From positions 1 through 16,064 of the forward strand of contig JAPFFX010000130.1 of assembly GCA_026645375.1 (NCBI GenBank): a stretch of 16,064 nucleotides of DNA, read 5' to 3'. Shown in pieces: positions 1 through 6,742 of this stretch. The notes beneath the pieces were generated by a model. It searched no databases. It worked only from the letters and a program-made list of their open reading frames with translations, and was not told the DNA's origin. Every line of letters begins with the position of its first letter. Position 1 is the first letter of the stretch. The translations under genes and the position numbers were made by a program. This DNA comes from Citricoccus sp. WCRC_4. GTDB lineage: Bacteria; Actinomycetota; Actinomycetes; Actinomycetales; Micrococcaceae.

Positions 1-504
1 GTGCCCATGGCCCGCCTGCGCCAGATCGCCACCGCGGCGGGCGCCGTCGAGGTCACCACCCACCTGAACTCGGGCAACGTCCTGTTCCATGTGGACCGGC
101 AGCCGGGGCACGAGGCCGACACGGACGCGTGGAACATCGCGTACGGGGTCGAGTCCGCCCTGGCGGCGGAACTGGGGCTGACCGTCACGGTGATCCCCGC
201 GAGCAGGGCCGATCTGGACACCGCCCTGGCCCTGCACGCACAGCTGGCCTTCGCCGGCGGGGAGGGCAAGCTGACCCACCTGGTCCTGCTGGCCGAGCCC
301 GCCGATCCCGAGCAGGCCGACGCGCTCGAGGCGTTCGACGCCGGTGACGACCTGTGCGCGGTCACCGGCAGGTTCGTGTGGGTCCGGTACGCGACCTCCT
401 CCCAGGCCTCCAGGCTCACCCTCGACCGCATCGAGCGGACCCTGGACACCCGGGCCACCGCCCGCAACCTGCTGACCGTCCGCAGCCTGGCCGCCGTCGG
501 CTGA
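1..504 (+). CDS. DUF1697 family protein, 5'-truncated by the window edge
   Basis: This is the C-terminal 167 residues of a DUF1697 protein. The reading frame is open from base 1. The first residues, VPMARLRQIA, match the internal family motif that normally lies about 17 residues after the start, just behind the conserved (V/I)ALLRG(I/V)NVGG stretch, so the true start lies left of the window and the GTG at base 1 is an internal valine codon. The motif HLNSGNVLF follows at about residues 21-29 of the visible part and corresponds to the family's Y(L/I)QSGNVVF. Family members are about 170-185 residues long, so little is missing. DUF1697 has no established biochemical function and I do not assign one. 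The gene converges on the aminopeptidase gene with a 41-nt gap that is GC-rich and shows no convincing terminator. Confidence 0.85.
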   Translation: MPMARLRQIATAAGAVEVTTHLNSGNVLFHVDRQPGHEADTDAWNIAYGVESALAAELGLTVTVIPASRADLDTALALHAQLAFAGGEGKLTHLVLLAEPADPEQADALEAFDAGDDLCAVTGRFVWVRYATSSQASRLTLDRIERTLDTRATARNLLTVRSLAAVG

Positions 505-545
505 CCCGGCAGGCGGCCGCGCCCGCCCCGGCGGGACGACCCGCC

Positions 546-1916
546 TCAGGCCCCGGCGAAGAACGAGCCCACGGCCGCGGCCAGGTACCCCGGGTCCTGC
601 GCCCCGCACATCTCCCGCGCGGAGTGCATGGACAGCAGCCCGATGCCCACGTCCACGGTGCGGATGCCGAGCCGGGTGGCCGAGATGGGGCCGATCGTGG
701 ACCCGCACGGCACGGCGTTGTTGGACACGAACTCCTGGAACGGCACCCCGGCGTGGGCGCACCAGCCGGCGAACGCCGCGGCGCCGGCCGCATCGGTGGA
801 GTACCGCTGGTTGGCGTTGATCTTCAGCAGGGGACCGGCGTTCGGCCGCGGATGGTTCACCGGGTCGTGCCGCTCCGCGTAGTTCGGGTGGACCAGGTGG
901 CCGGCGTCGGCGGACAGCAGCCAGGACCCCGCGAACGACCGCGCCGGGCCCTGCCCCGCGACGCCCAGCGTATCCAGCACGCGGCGCAGCACGTCTTCCA
1001 GCACGGGACCGGCCGCCCCCGAGCGCGATGCCGAGCCGAGTTCCTCGTGGTCGAACGCCGCGAGCACGGGGATCACCGGCGCATCGGCCACCGGCCCCGG
1101 GGAGGGCCGCGCCTCCAGCGCCACCAGTCCGGCGTGCACGGAGGACAGGTTGTCCAGCCGCCCGGCGGCGAAGAACTCCTCCGATGCTCCGAACAGGCCC
1201 GGTGCCTGGGTGTCCGCCATGACCACGTCGAAGCCCCGGACAGCCTCCGGCTCCACCCCCGCGGTGCGCGCGAGCACGGCCAGGATGTCGGCCGGAGCGG
1301 TCCTGCCGCCGGCAGCGCCCCAGATCGGGTTCATGTGCTGCTGGCGGTCCAGCGTGAGCCCGTTGTTCACGTCCCGGTCCAGGTGGATGGCCAGTTGCGG
1401 GAAGCGCGCCACGGCTCCCGTGGCCGCGAGGTGCTCGGTGCCGTCCCCGGTCACCAGCCGGCCGGCGAAGCACAGCTCCCGGTCCAGCCAGGAGTTCAGC
1501 AACGGCCCGCCGTACACCTCCACGCCGGCCTGCAGCCAGCCCTCCCGGCCGGTGGTCGGCCGGGGCTTGAGCTTGAACGTCGGGGAATCGGTGTGGGCGC
1601 CCAGGATGCGGAACACCGGCACGACGCCGGCCGTACCGGCCCCGGTGCCGGACACCCGGGTGCCCGGGAGCCCGACGCCGTCGGGAATCCGCCAGGCGAT
1701 GACGGCGCCGTCCCGGACCAGGACGTACCCGCCGGGCTGCGCGGGGAAGTCCGCGCGCTCATCCACTCGGGTGTAGCCGACCGCCTGGAGGCGACGGGCC
1801 ACCTCAGCGGCGGCGTGGTAGCTCGAGGGGCTGGCCTGCACGAAACCGGCGAGGTCCTGCAGGTGGGGGTGGCCGGCCAGGGAGCCGGAGGAGGTCACGG
1901 AGTCCGGTGCGGTCAT
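546..1916 (-). CDS. apeB: M18 family aminopeptidase (aspartyl aminopeptidase type)
   Basis: This encodes a 456-residue cytosolic di-zinc metallo-aminopeptidase of the M18 family, which removes N-terminal residues, typically acidic ones, from peptides. The expected metal-site motifs are all present: GAHTDSP with His108 and Asp110, GRLDN with Asp255, HEE at 290-292, SADAGH with Asp337, and a C-terminal MHSARE with His431. Other family blocks are YGGPLLNSWLDREL (about 135-148), NNGLTLD (184-190) and SNNAVPCGSTIGP (398-410). The length is usual for bacterial M18 enzymes. The ATG at 1916 was chosen because it overlaps the stop of the upstream GT87-like gene in an ATGA arrangement, which implies translational coupling. 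The same frame stays open upstream to 2900, but that extension is antisense or off-frame to the GT87 gene and has no family similarity. Nothing looks inactivated. Family assignment is secure; substrate preference is inferred from the family. Confidence 0.95.
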   Translation of the reverse strand: MTAPDSVTSSGSLAGHPHLQDLAGFVQASPSSYHAAAEVARRLQAVGYTRVDERADFPAQPGGYVLVRDGAVIAWRIPDGVGLPGTRVSGTGAGTAGVVPVFRILGAHTDSPTFKLKPRPTTGREGWLQAGVEVYGGPLLNSWLDRELCFAGRLVTGDGTEHLAATGAVARFPQLAIHLDRDVNNGLTLDRQQHMNPIWGAAGGRTAPADILAVLARTAGVEPEAVRGFDVVMADTQAPGLFGASEEFFAAGRLDNLSSVHAGLVALEARPSPGPVADAPVIPVLAAFDHEELGSASRSGAAGPVLEDVLRRVLDTLGVAGQGPARSFAGSWLLSADAGHLVHPNYAERHDPVNHPRPNAGPLLKINANQRYSTDAAGAAAFAGWCAHAGVPFQEFVSNNAVPCGSTIGPISATRLGIRTVDVGIGLLSMHSAREMCGAQDPGYLAAAVGSFFAGA

Positions 1917-3529
1917 GGTCCTACCGTACGGTGCCGCCTCACCAGCCACGGGGCGCCGTCCGGGGCGTCGTCGTAGTGACCGCCGAGGGGGTCGTCCACG
2001 GGCAGCCGCTCCGCCTCGGTGGCGTCGAGGCCCAGGTGTTCCATGCGGGCCGCGGCCGCCACCAGGCCACGTCCCGAACCGGGGCCCGCGGCGGGCCGGG
2101 TCCAGATCCGCCCGCCGGGCAGCGACGCCCGCACCGGGTCGTCCCAGGGCGCGAGCACCTGCTCCACCACGCGACCCATGAGGTAGAGGGTTGCGGCCAT
2201 GTGCCCGAGGATCGCCAGGACGTAGAACGTGTCGTCCATGGAGTGCTGCACCTCGGAACCGGAGGCCCCCTTGGCCAGGTACATCCAGATCGCCCAGAAG
2301 TGCAGCACCTCGAAGAACTGCCAGATCAGGAAGTCCCGCCAGCGCGGGACCGCGAGCGCGGCCAGCGGGACCAGCCACACCACGAACTGCGGGGAGTACA
2401 CCTTGTTGCACAGCACGAACGCGGCCACGATCAGGAAGGTCAACTGGGCCAGCCGCGGCCGGTAGCGGCAACTGACACCGAGCGCGAAGATGGCCGCGCA
2501 GGCCAGGAAGAAGGCCCCGTAGGCCAGCAGGGACAGGTCCTCGGCACGGATCTCCGGCCCGCCGATCCGGCCCATCGTCACGTTCCAGGCGTGCCAGACC
2601 GAGGACAGGCCCGGGCCGCGTTCCCCGGAGAAGGTGAAGAACACGCTCCAGGCGGCGAGGTTGCCGATCATCATCGGCAGGTTGACGGCCAGCCAGGCGG
2701 CCACCGTCCCCAGCGTCGCCCAGAGGAACGGGGCCCAGCGCAGGGAACGGACGGCCAGGATCAGCAGGGCCCCCAGGATGAGCAGGGGATAGAGCTTCAT
2801 CGCCGCCCCCAGCCCGAAGAAGAGGCCGGCCAGCAGGGGTCTTCGCCCCCCGAACAGCCACATGCCCACGGCCAGCAGCGCCACCGCCCACAGGTCCCAA
2901 TTCACGGACCCCGCCAGGATGATGCCCGGGGCGACGGCCACCATCACCGCGTCCCAGGGCCGGCGGCCGGCGGACTTGGCCGTGACCACCACGGTCACGA
3001 TCCAGAGCACGGCCGTGAAGAGGAAGTTCACGTCCCAGTAGGCCAGCGTGGGGTTCAGGTCACTGAAGGGCAGCAACCCCGAGATCACCGCGGCGATCGA
3101 GGCCACCACGGACATCAGCACCGGATACTCGAAGGCGGCCCCGGCCGCGAAGGGGGCGAAGGGGTCCTCGGCGAAGCCGCGCCCACCGTAGAGGGCGGAC
3201 CAGTCCGAGTAACAGCCGGCGTAGTAGACCTCCGGCTGCCCCCAGCCGCCCAGCCGGCACGGGGTCTTCAGGAGCACCGCGACGACGGCCGAGAGCGTGG
3301 TGAGCAGGATCATCACCCGCAGGGGGGTGAAGAAGGAGTCGCCGGTGCGTCCGGGGACGGTGTGCCGGCCCACCGGGCCGCCGAGCCCCTCACGCAGCCG
3401 GCGCACCAGCCCGTCCGTGCGCGAGGGCACGGAGGCGGGGACCGGTGCGCCGCCGTCGGGCCCTCGGGCACCGGTCCGGGGCGGGGCCCCGGAGGTCCGC
3501 GGACCGGGGGCCGGGATGCGCAGGCTCAT
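1913..3529 (-). CDS. Polytopic membrane protein, GT87/DUF2029-like (mannosyltransferase-like)
   Basis: This encodes a 538-residue integral membrane protein with about ten hydrophobic segments between residues 68 and 455. It has a basic, Pro/Gly-rich N-terminal tail (about 1-65) and a cytosolic-looking C-terminal tail (about 460-538). Family-like blocks are CYSDW (106-110), FEYPVLMS (133-140), NWDLWAV (210-216), LGAAMKLYPLL (240-250) and NKVYSPQFVVWLVPL (375-389). These resemble the actinobacterial GT87/DUF2029 group that includes M. tuberculosis Rv0051, which also lies in the ino1 neighbourhood there. GT87 members use polyprenyl-phosphate sugars outside the membrane, but the substrate of this one is unknown. 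The ATG at 3529 was chosen because AGGA lies 8 nt upstream; alternatives are the ATG at 3538 and a start at 3613. Its stop overlaps the aminopeptidase start by 4 nt. Family is likely; enzymatic role is inference. Confidence 0.82.
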   Translation of the reverse strand: MSLRIPAPGPRTSGAPPRTGARGPDGGAPVPASVPSRTDGLVRRLREGLGGPVGRHTVPGRTGDSFFTPLRVMILLTTLSAVVAVLLKTPCRLGGWGQPEVYYAGCYSDWSALYGGRGFAEDPFAPFAAGAAFEYPVLMSVVASIAAVISGLLPFSDLNPTLAYWDVNFLFTAVLWIVTVVVTAKSAGRRPWDAVMVAVAPGIILAGSVNWDLWAVALLAVGMWLFGGRRPLLAGLFFGLGAAMKLYPLLILGALLILAVRSLRWAPFLWATLGTVAAWLAVNLPMMIGNLAAWSVFFTFSGERGPGLSSVWHAWNVTMGRIGGPEIRAEDLSLLAYGAFFLACAAIFALGVSCRYRPRLAQLTFLIVAAFVLCNKVYSPQFVVWLVPLAALAVPRWRDFLIWQFFEVLHFWAIWMYLAKGASGSEVQHSMDDTFYVLAILGHMAATLYLMGRVVEQVLAPWDDPVRASLPGGRIWTRPAAGPGSGRGLVAAAARMEHLGLDATEAERLPVDDPLGGHYDDAPDGAPWLVRRHRTVGP

Positions 3530-3536
3530 GGGGGCC

Positions 3537-3542
3537 ATCCTA
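3537..3542 (-). promoter_or_regulatory. Possible -10 box (TAGGAT) for the GT87-like gene
   Basis: On the minus strand TAGGAT fits the actinobacterial TANNNT -10 pattern and ends exactly 7 nt before the chosen ATG at 3529. This is the spacing expected if transcription starts at the A of the start codon, giving a leaderless mRNA. The same bases contain the AGGA that could serve as a weak ribosome binding site on a longer transcript, so the two readings compete. No recognisable -35 box is seen at 16-18 nt. Confidence 0.3.
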
Positions 3543-3581
3543 GGAGGGACCCGGCGCCGGCCCGCCTCCTGGAGAGCGTCG

Positions 3582-3607
3582 GGAATGCCGCGGCACGGAC
3601 GGCGGTT
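3582..3607 (+). promoter_or_regulatory. SigR/SigH-type promoter upstream of ino1 (GGAAT-N18-GTT)
   Basis: GGAAT at 3582-3586, preceded by a further G, is followed after exactly 18 nt by GTT at 3605-3607. This is the consensus for promoters of the thiol-oxidative-stress ECF sigma factor SigR in Streptomyces and its relative SigH in mycobacteria and corynebacteria. It lies in the divergent intergenic region and reads toward ino1, with a predicted start near 3614 and a leader of about 160 nt. The link to ino1 is biologically sensible because inositol phosphate is a mycothiol precursor and mycothiol genes belong to known SigR/SigH regulons. The match is seen directly; its use by this organism is inferred. 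Confidence 0.55.
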
Positions 3608-3618
3608 GGACACCGATG

Positions 3619-3638
3619 CGGATGAACGTCGTCATCCG
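3619..3638 (+). promoter_or_regulatory. Inverted repeat in the ino1 promoter region, possible operator
   Basis: CGGATGA (3619-3625) and TCATCCG (3632-3638) form a 7-bp perfect inverted repeat around a 6-nt spacer. It sits just downstream of the predicted SigR/SigH-type start and immediately upstream of the TAAAGT box at 3642. A protein bound here could affect both putative promoters. I do not recognise the sequence as the site of a named regulator. Confidence 0.4.
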
Positions 3639-3641
3639 GCG

Positions 3642-3647
3642 TAAAGT
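3642..3647 (+). promoter_or_regulatory. Possible housekeeping -10 box (TAAAGT) for ino1
   Basis: TAAAGT matches the TANNNT -10 pattern of actinobacterial housekeeping promoters and stands out in otherwise GC-rich sequence. The expected -35 position falls on the inverted repeat at 3619-3638 and has no clear TTGAC-like sequence. A start near 3654 would leave an untranslated leader of about 119 nt. That leader contains a small CGGACC/GGTCCG hairpin (3705-3710 with 3721-3726). Confidence 0.45.
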
Positions 3648-3772
3648 GGATGGGGTCGTGCCCGCCCGTCAAGGGCCGGAAGCACCCTCACTGCATTGAC
3701 GTCCCGGACCATCGGGGCTCGGTCCGCCGCGCCCATGCGGCCGCAGGACCATCAGGACAACAAGGAGTACCG

Positions 3773-4858
3773 GTGTCGAAGAAGCCGATTCGTGTGGCCA
3801 TTGCGGGCGTGGGCAACTGTGCCACCTCCCTGATCCAGGGGGTCGAGTACTACCGCAACGCCTCCGCTGACGAGCAGGTCCCGGGGCTCATGCACGTCCA
3901 GTTCGGCGACTATCACGTCTCCGACCTGGAGTTCGTGGCCGCCTTCGACGTCGACGCCAAGAAGGTCGGCGTGGAGCTCTCTGCCGCGCTGGTCGCCTCG
4001 GAGAACAACACCATCAAGATCGCCGACGTCCCGGCCACCGACGTGACCGTCCAGCGCGGACCGACCCTCGACGGCCTGGGCAAGTACTACCGCGAGACCA
4101 TCGAGGAGTCCGGCGCGGAGCCGGTGGACGTGGTGCAGGTGCTCAAGGACACCGACGTGGACGTCCTGGTCTGCTACCTGCCCGTGGGGTCCGAGGAGGC
4201 CGCGAAGTTCTACGCCCAGGCCTGCATCGACGCCCACGTCGCGTTCGTCAACGCCCTGCCCGTCTTCATCGCCGGCACCCCCGAGTGGGCGGACCGGTTC
4301 ACCGCGGCCGGCGTGCCGATCGTGGGTGATGACATCAAGTCCCAGATCGGTGCGACCATCACCCACCGCGTCATGGCCAAGCTGTTCGAGGACCGCGGCG
4401 TCACGCTGGACCGCACCTACCAGCTGAACGTGGGCGGCAACATGGACTTCAAGAACATGCTCGAGCGCGAGCGCCTGGAGTCCAAGAAGATCTCCAAGAC
4501 CCAGGCCGTCACCTCCAACACCTCGGCGCAGCTCAGCGAGGACGACGTCCACATCGGCCCGTCCGACTACGTGTCCTGGCTGGACGACCGCAAGTGGGCG
4601 TTCGTCCGCCTGGAGGGCCGCAACTTCGGTGACGCCCCCGTGTCCCTGGAGTACAAGCTGGAGGTCTGGGACTCCCCGAACTCCGCGGGCGTGATCATCG
4701 ACGCCGTGCGCGCCGCCAAGATCGCCCTGGACCGCGGCATCGGCGGCCCCATCCTCTCCGCCTCGTCCTACTTCATGAAGTCCCCGCCCGTGCAGCACCA
4801 CGACGAGGAGGCGCACGAACTGGTCGAGGCGTTCATCCGCGGGGACATCGAGCGCTGA
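3773..4858 (+). CDS. ino1: Inositol-3-phosphate synthase
   Basis: This encodes a 361-residue enzyme that converts glucose 6-phosphate to 1D-myo-inositol 3-phosphate using NAD+. In actinobacteria the product feeds phosphatidylinositol-derived lipids and mycothiol. An N-terminal Rossmann motif GVGNCATSL (12-20) is followed by the conserved blocks DIKSQIGATITHR (187-199), NVGGNMDFKNM (219-229), SKKISKTQAVTS (237-248), DYVSWLDDRKWAFVRLEGR (265-283) and LEVWDSPNSAG (296-306). The length matches the short actinobacterial/archaeal type rather than the roughly 530-residue eukaryotic type. GTG at 3773 was chosen because AAGGAG (3762-3767) lies 5 nt upstream and the protein then begins directly with the Rossmann strand. 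The frame stays open back to 3650, but that extension has no family similarity. Upstream is a region with two candidate promoters; downstream is the nested inverted repeat before fhs. Confidence 0.97.
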   Translation: MSKKPIRVAIAGVGNCATSLIQGVEYYRNASADEQVPGLMHVQFGDYHVSDLEFVAAFDVDAKKVGVELSAALVASENNTIKIADVPATDVTVQRGPTLDGLGKYYRETIEESGAEPVDVVQVLKDTDVDVLVCYLPVGSEEAAKFYAQACIDAHVAFVNALPVFIAGTPEWADRFTAAGVPIVGDDIKSQIGATITHRVMAKLFEDRGVTLDRTYQLNVGGNMDFKNMLERERLESKKISKTQAVTSNTSAQLSEDDVHIGPSDYVSWLDDRKWAFVRLEGRNFGDAPVSLEYKLEVWDSPNSAGVIIDAVRAAKIALDRGIGGPILSASSYFMKSPPVQHHDEEAHELVEAFIRGDIER

Positions 4859-4891
4859 CCCGGTCCGGGCGTCGAGCGCCCCACCGGCGGT

Positions 4892-4957
4892 CTGGAGGTC
4901 TTTAGGCGACGTCAGGCCCGGGCTTCCCGGGGGCTGACGTGTCCTATCGACCTCCAG
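4892..4957. repeat. 66-nt nested inverted repeat between ino1 and fhs
   Basis: Four pairs of matching segments nest in order. CTGGAGGTC (4892-4900) pairs with GACCTCCAG (4949-4957); TAGG (4903-4906) pairs with CCTA (4943-4946); ACGTCAG (4909-4915) pairs with CTGACGT (4934-4940); and CCCGGG (4917-4922) pairs with CCCGGG (4926-4931) around a CTT loop. This gives 26 base pairs interrupted by two symmetric 2x2 internal mismatches and a small asymmetric bulge. It begins 33 nt after the ino1 stop and ends 24 nt before the fhs ATG. There is no U-tract on either side. It could be a terminator for ino1, a structured leader for fhs, or a short mobile or REP-like palindrome; the sequence alone does not decide. 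Confidence 0.85.
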
Positions 4958-4981
4958 TCGCGTTGTGGCAGGATCGGCCGC

Positions 4982-6742
4982 ATGAACGACGCCGACATCG
5001 CCGCCGCCGCCACGTTCTTGCCGATCGCCGAGGTCGCCCGGCGGTCGGCGATCCCCGAGGATGCCCTGATCCCCTACGGGCATCACATGGCCAAGATCGA
5101 CCCGGCGCGGCTGCCGCGGTCCCCGCGGACCCCGGGTCAGGTGGTGCTGGTCACCGGCATCAGCCCGACGCCGGCCGGCGAGGGGAAGTCCACCGTCACC
5201 GTGGGCCTGGTGGACGGACTGAACGAGCTGGCCGCCCAGGCGGACGCCCCCCAGTGGTGGCGCGGCCGGACGGCGATGGCCGCCCTGCGCGAACCGTCCC
5301 TGGGCCCGGTGTTCGGGATGAAGGGCGGTGCCACCGGCGGCGGTCACGCCCAGGTGGTGCCCATGGAGGAGATCAACCTCCACTTCACCGGCGACTTCCA
5401 CGCCATCACCGCGGCCCACAACCTGCTCTGCGCGCTCATCGACAACCACCTGCACCAGGGCAACGCGCTGGGCATCGACCCGCGGACCATCGCCCTCAAG
5501 CGCTGCCTCGACACCAACGACCGCGCCCTGCGTCAGACCGTCATCGGCCTCGGCGGCCGCAGCCAGGGCGTGCCGCGGGAGAACGGCTTCGAGATCACCG
5601 TCGCCACGGAGACCATGGCCGTGTTCTGCCTCTCGAGGGACCTGGAGGACCTCAAGTCCAGGCTCTCCCGGATGATCATCGGGCGGACGCATGACCAGCA
5701 GCCGGTGACGGTCGGCCAACTGGGCCCGAACGGCGCCCAGGGTGCCATGGCCGTGCTGCTCAAGGACGCGCTGAAGCCCAACCTGGTCCAGACCCTCGGC
5801 GGCTCCGCGGTGCTGATCCACGGCGGGCCGTTCGCCAACATCGCCCACGGGGCGAACTCGATCATCGCCACCAACACGGCCCGGTCCCTGTCCGACCTGG
5901 TGGTCACGGAGGCAGGGTTCGGCGCGGACCTCGGCGGGCAGAAGTTCATGGACATCACGGCCGTGGCCGGCGGTTTCCCCCCGGCGGCCTCCGTGGTCGT
6001 CACCACCGTGCGGGCACTGAAGATGAACGGCGGACTGTCCCTGGGCGAGGTGAACGCCGGCGCCGCCGCCGAGGCCGCCACCCCGGCCGGCACGGGGGAG
6101 GCCGCGGTGCAGCGTCACCTGGACGCCCTCGAGGCGGGCGTGGCCAACCTCGAGCGCCACGTGCAGAACCTGTCCGTCTACGGGGTGCCGGTCATCGTCG
6201 CCGTCAACCGCTTCCCGCAGGACACGGACGCCGAACTGTCCTGGCTCACCGACTGGTGCGGCCGGGCCGGCGTCCGGGTCGCCGTCGCCGAGGTGTGGGC
6301 CCGGGGCGGGGCCGGCGCCGTGGAACTCGCCCGCCAGGTCACGGAGGCGATCGCCGAGGGGACCGCCTCGTACCGGTCCCTGTGGACGGAGACCATGGAT
6401 GTCGAGGAGCGCATCGACGCCGTGGTGCAGCGGATCTACCGCGGCTCCCACGTCGAGTACTCCGCCGAGGCCAGGCGCCAGCTGGCCCAGCTCACCGAGG
6501 AGGGCTGGGGCCACCTGCCGGTGTGCATGGCCAAGACCCAGTACTCGTTCACCGACGACCCGAAGGTCCTGGGTGCCCCCACCGGCTTCGGCATCACGGT
6601 CCGCGAGCTCGTGGTCCGTCCCGGTGCCGGGTTCATCGTGGCCCTCACCGGGACCATGATGACCATGCCGGGACTGCCCAAGGCGCCCGCGGCGGATGTC
6701 ATGGACGTGGACGCGGACGGCCGGATCAGCGGCCTATTCTGA
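4982..6742 (+). CDS. fhs: Formate-tetrahydrofolate ligase
   Basis: This encodes a 586-residue cytosolic enzyme that joins formate to tetrahydrofolate with ATP, giving 10-formyl-THF for purine and formyl-methionine synthesis. The P-loop TPAGEGKST is at 63-71. The two family signatures are GMKGGATGGGH at 112-122, with Thr and His where many members have Ala and Tyr, and VTTVRALKMNGG at 340-351. The C-terminal block MTMPGLPKAPAADVMDVD (560-577) is typical. The protein is slightly longer than the usual roughly 555-560 residues, partly because of about ten extra residues (around 83-94) between the helix after the P-loop and the ALREPSLGP motif. ATG at 4982 is the only start consistent with the family N-terminus. 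Its upstream AGGA lies 8 nt away and is weak. The gene ends inside the convergent cca gene with a 9-nt tail overlap. Confidence 0.96.
   Translation: MNDADIAAAATFLPIAEVARRSAIPEDALIPYGHHMAKIDPARLPRSPRTPGQVVLVTGISPTPAGEGKSTVTVGLVDGLNELAAQADAPQWWRGRTAMAALREPSLGPVFGMKGGATGGGHAQVVPMEEINLHFTGDFHAITAAHNLLCALIDNHLHQGNALGIDPRTIALKRCLDTNDRALRQTVIGLGGRSQGVPRENGFEITVATETMAVFCLSRDLEDLKSRLSRMIIGRTHDQQPVTVGQLGPNGAQGAMAVLLKDALKPNLVQTLGGSAVLIHGGPFANIAHGANSIIATNTARSLSDLVVTEAGFGADLGGQKFMDITAVAGGFPPAASVVVTTVRALKMNGGLSLGEVNAGAAAEAATPAGTGEAAVQRHLDALEAGVANLERHVQNLSVYGVPVIVAVNRFPQDTDAELSWLTDWCGRAGVRVAVAEVWARGGAGAVELARQVTEAIAEGTASYRSLWTETMDVEERIDAVVQRIYRGSHVEYSAEARRQLAQLTEEGWGHLPVCMAKTQYSFTDDPKVLGAPTGFGITVRELVVRPGAGFIVALTGTMMTMPGLPKAPAADVMDVDADGRISGLF

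Noticed and set aside
354..1976. Long plus-strand ORF of 540 codons opposite the aminopeptidase gene
   Set aside because: It is antisense to an intact M18 gene, is Arg/Gly/Pro-rich as expected of a GC-rich shadow frame, and shows no domain.
1917..2900. Upstream extension of the aminopeptidase frame, giving an apparent 784-residue protein
   Set aside because: The added residues overlap the GT87-like gene in another frame, have low-complexity composition and no family similarity; the ATG at 1916 fits both the family N-terminus and the ATGA overlap.
3650..3772. Forty-one-codon N-terminal extension of ino1
   Set aside because: The extension lacks family similarity and runs through the putative leader; GTG at 3773 has an ideal AAGGAG spacing.
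3752..6514. Minus-strand ORF of 920 codons opposite ino1 and fhs
   Set aside because: It spans two well-recognised plus-strand genes and the regulatory gap between them; the composition (His/Val/Gly/Asp-rich) is that of a shadow frame of high-GC codon use.
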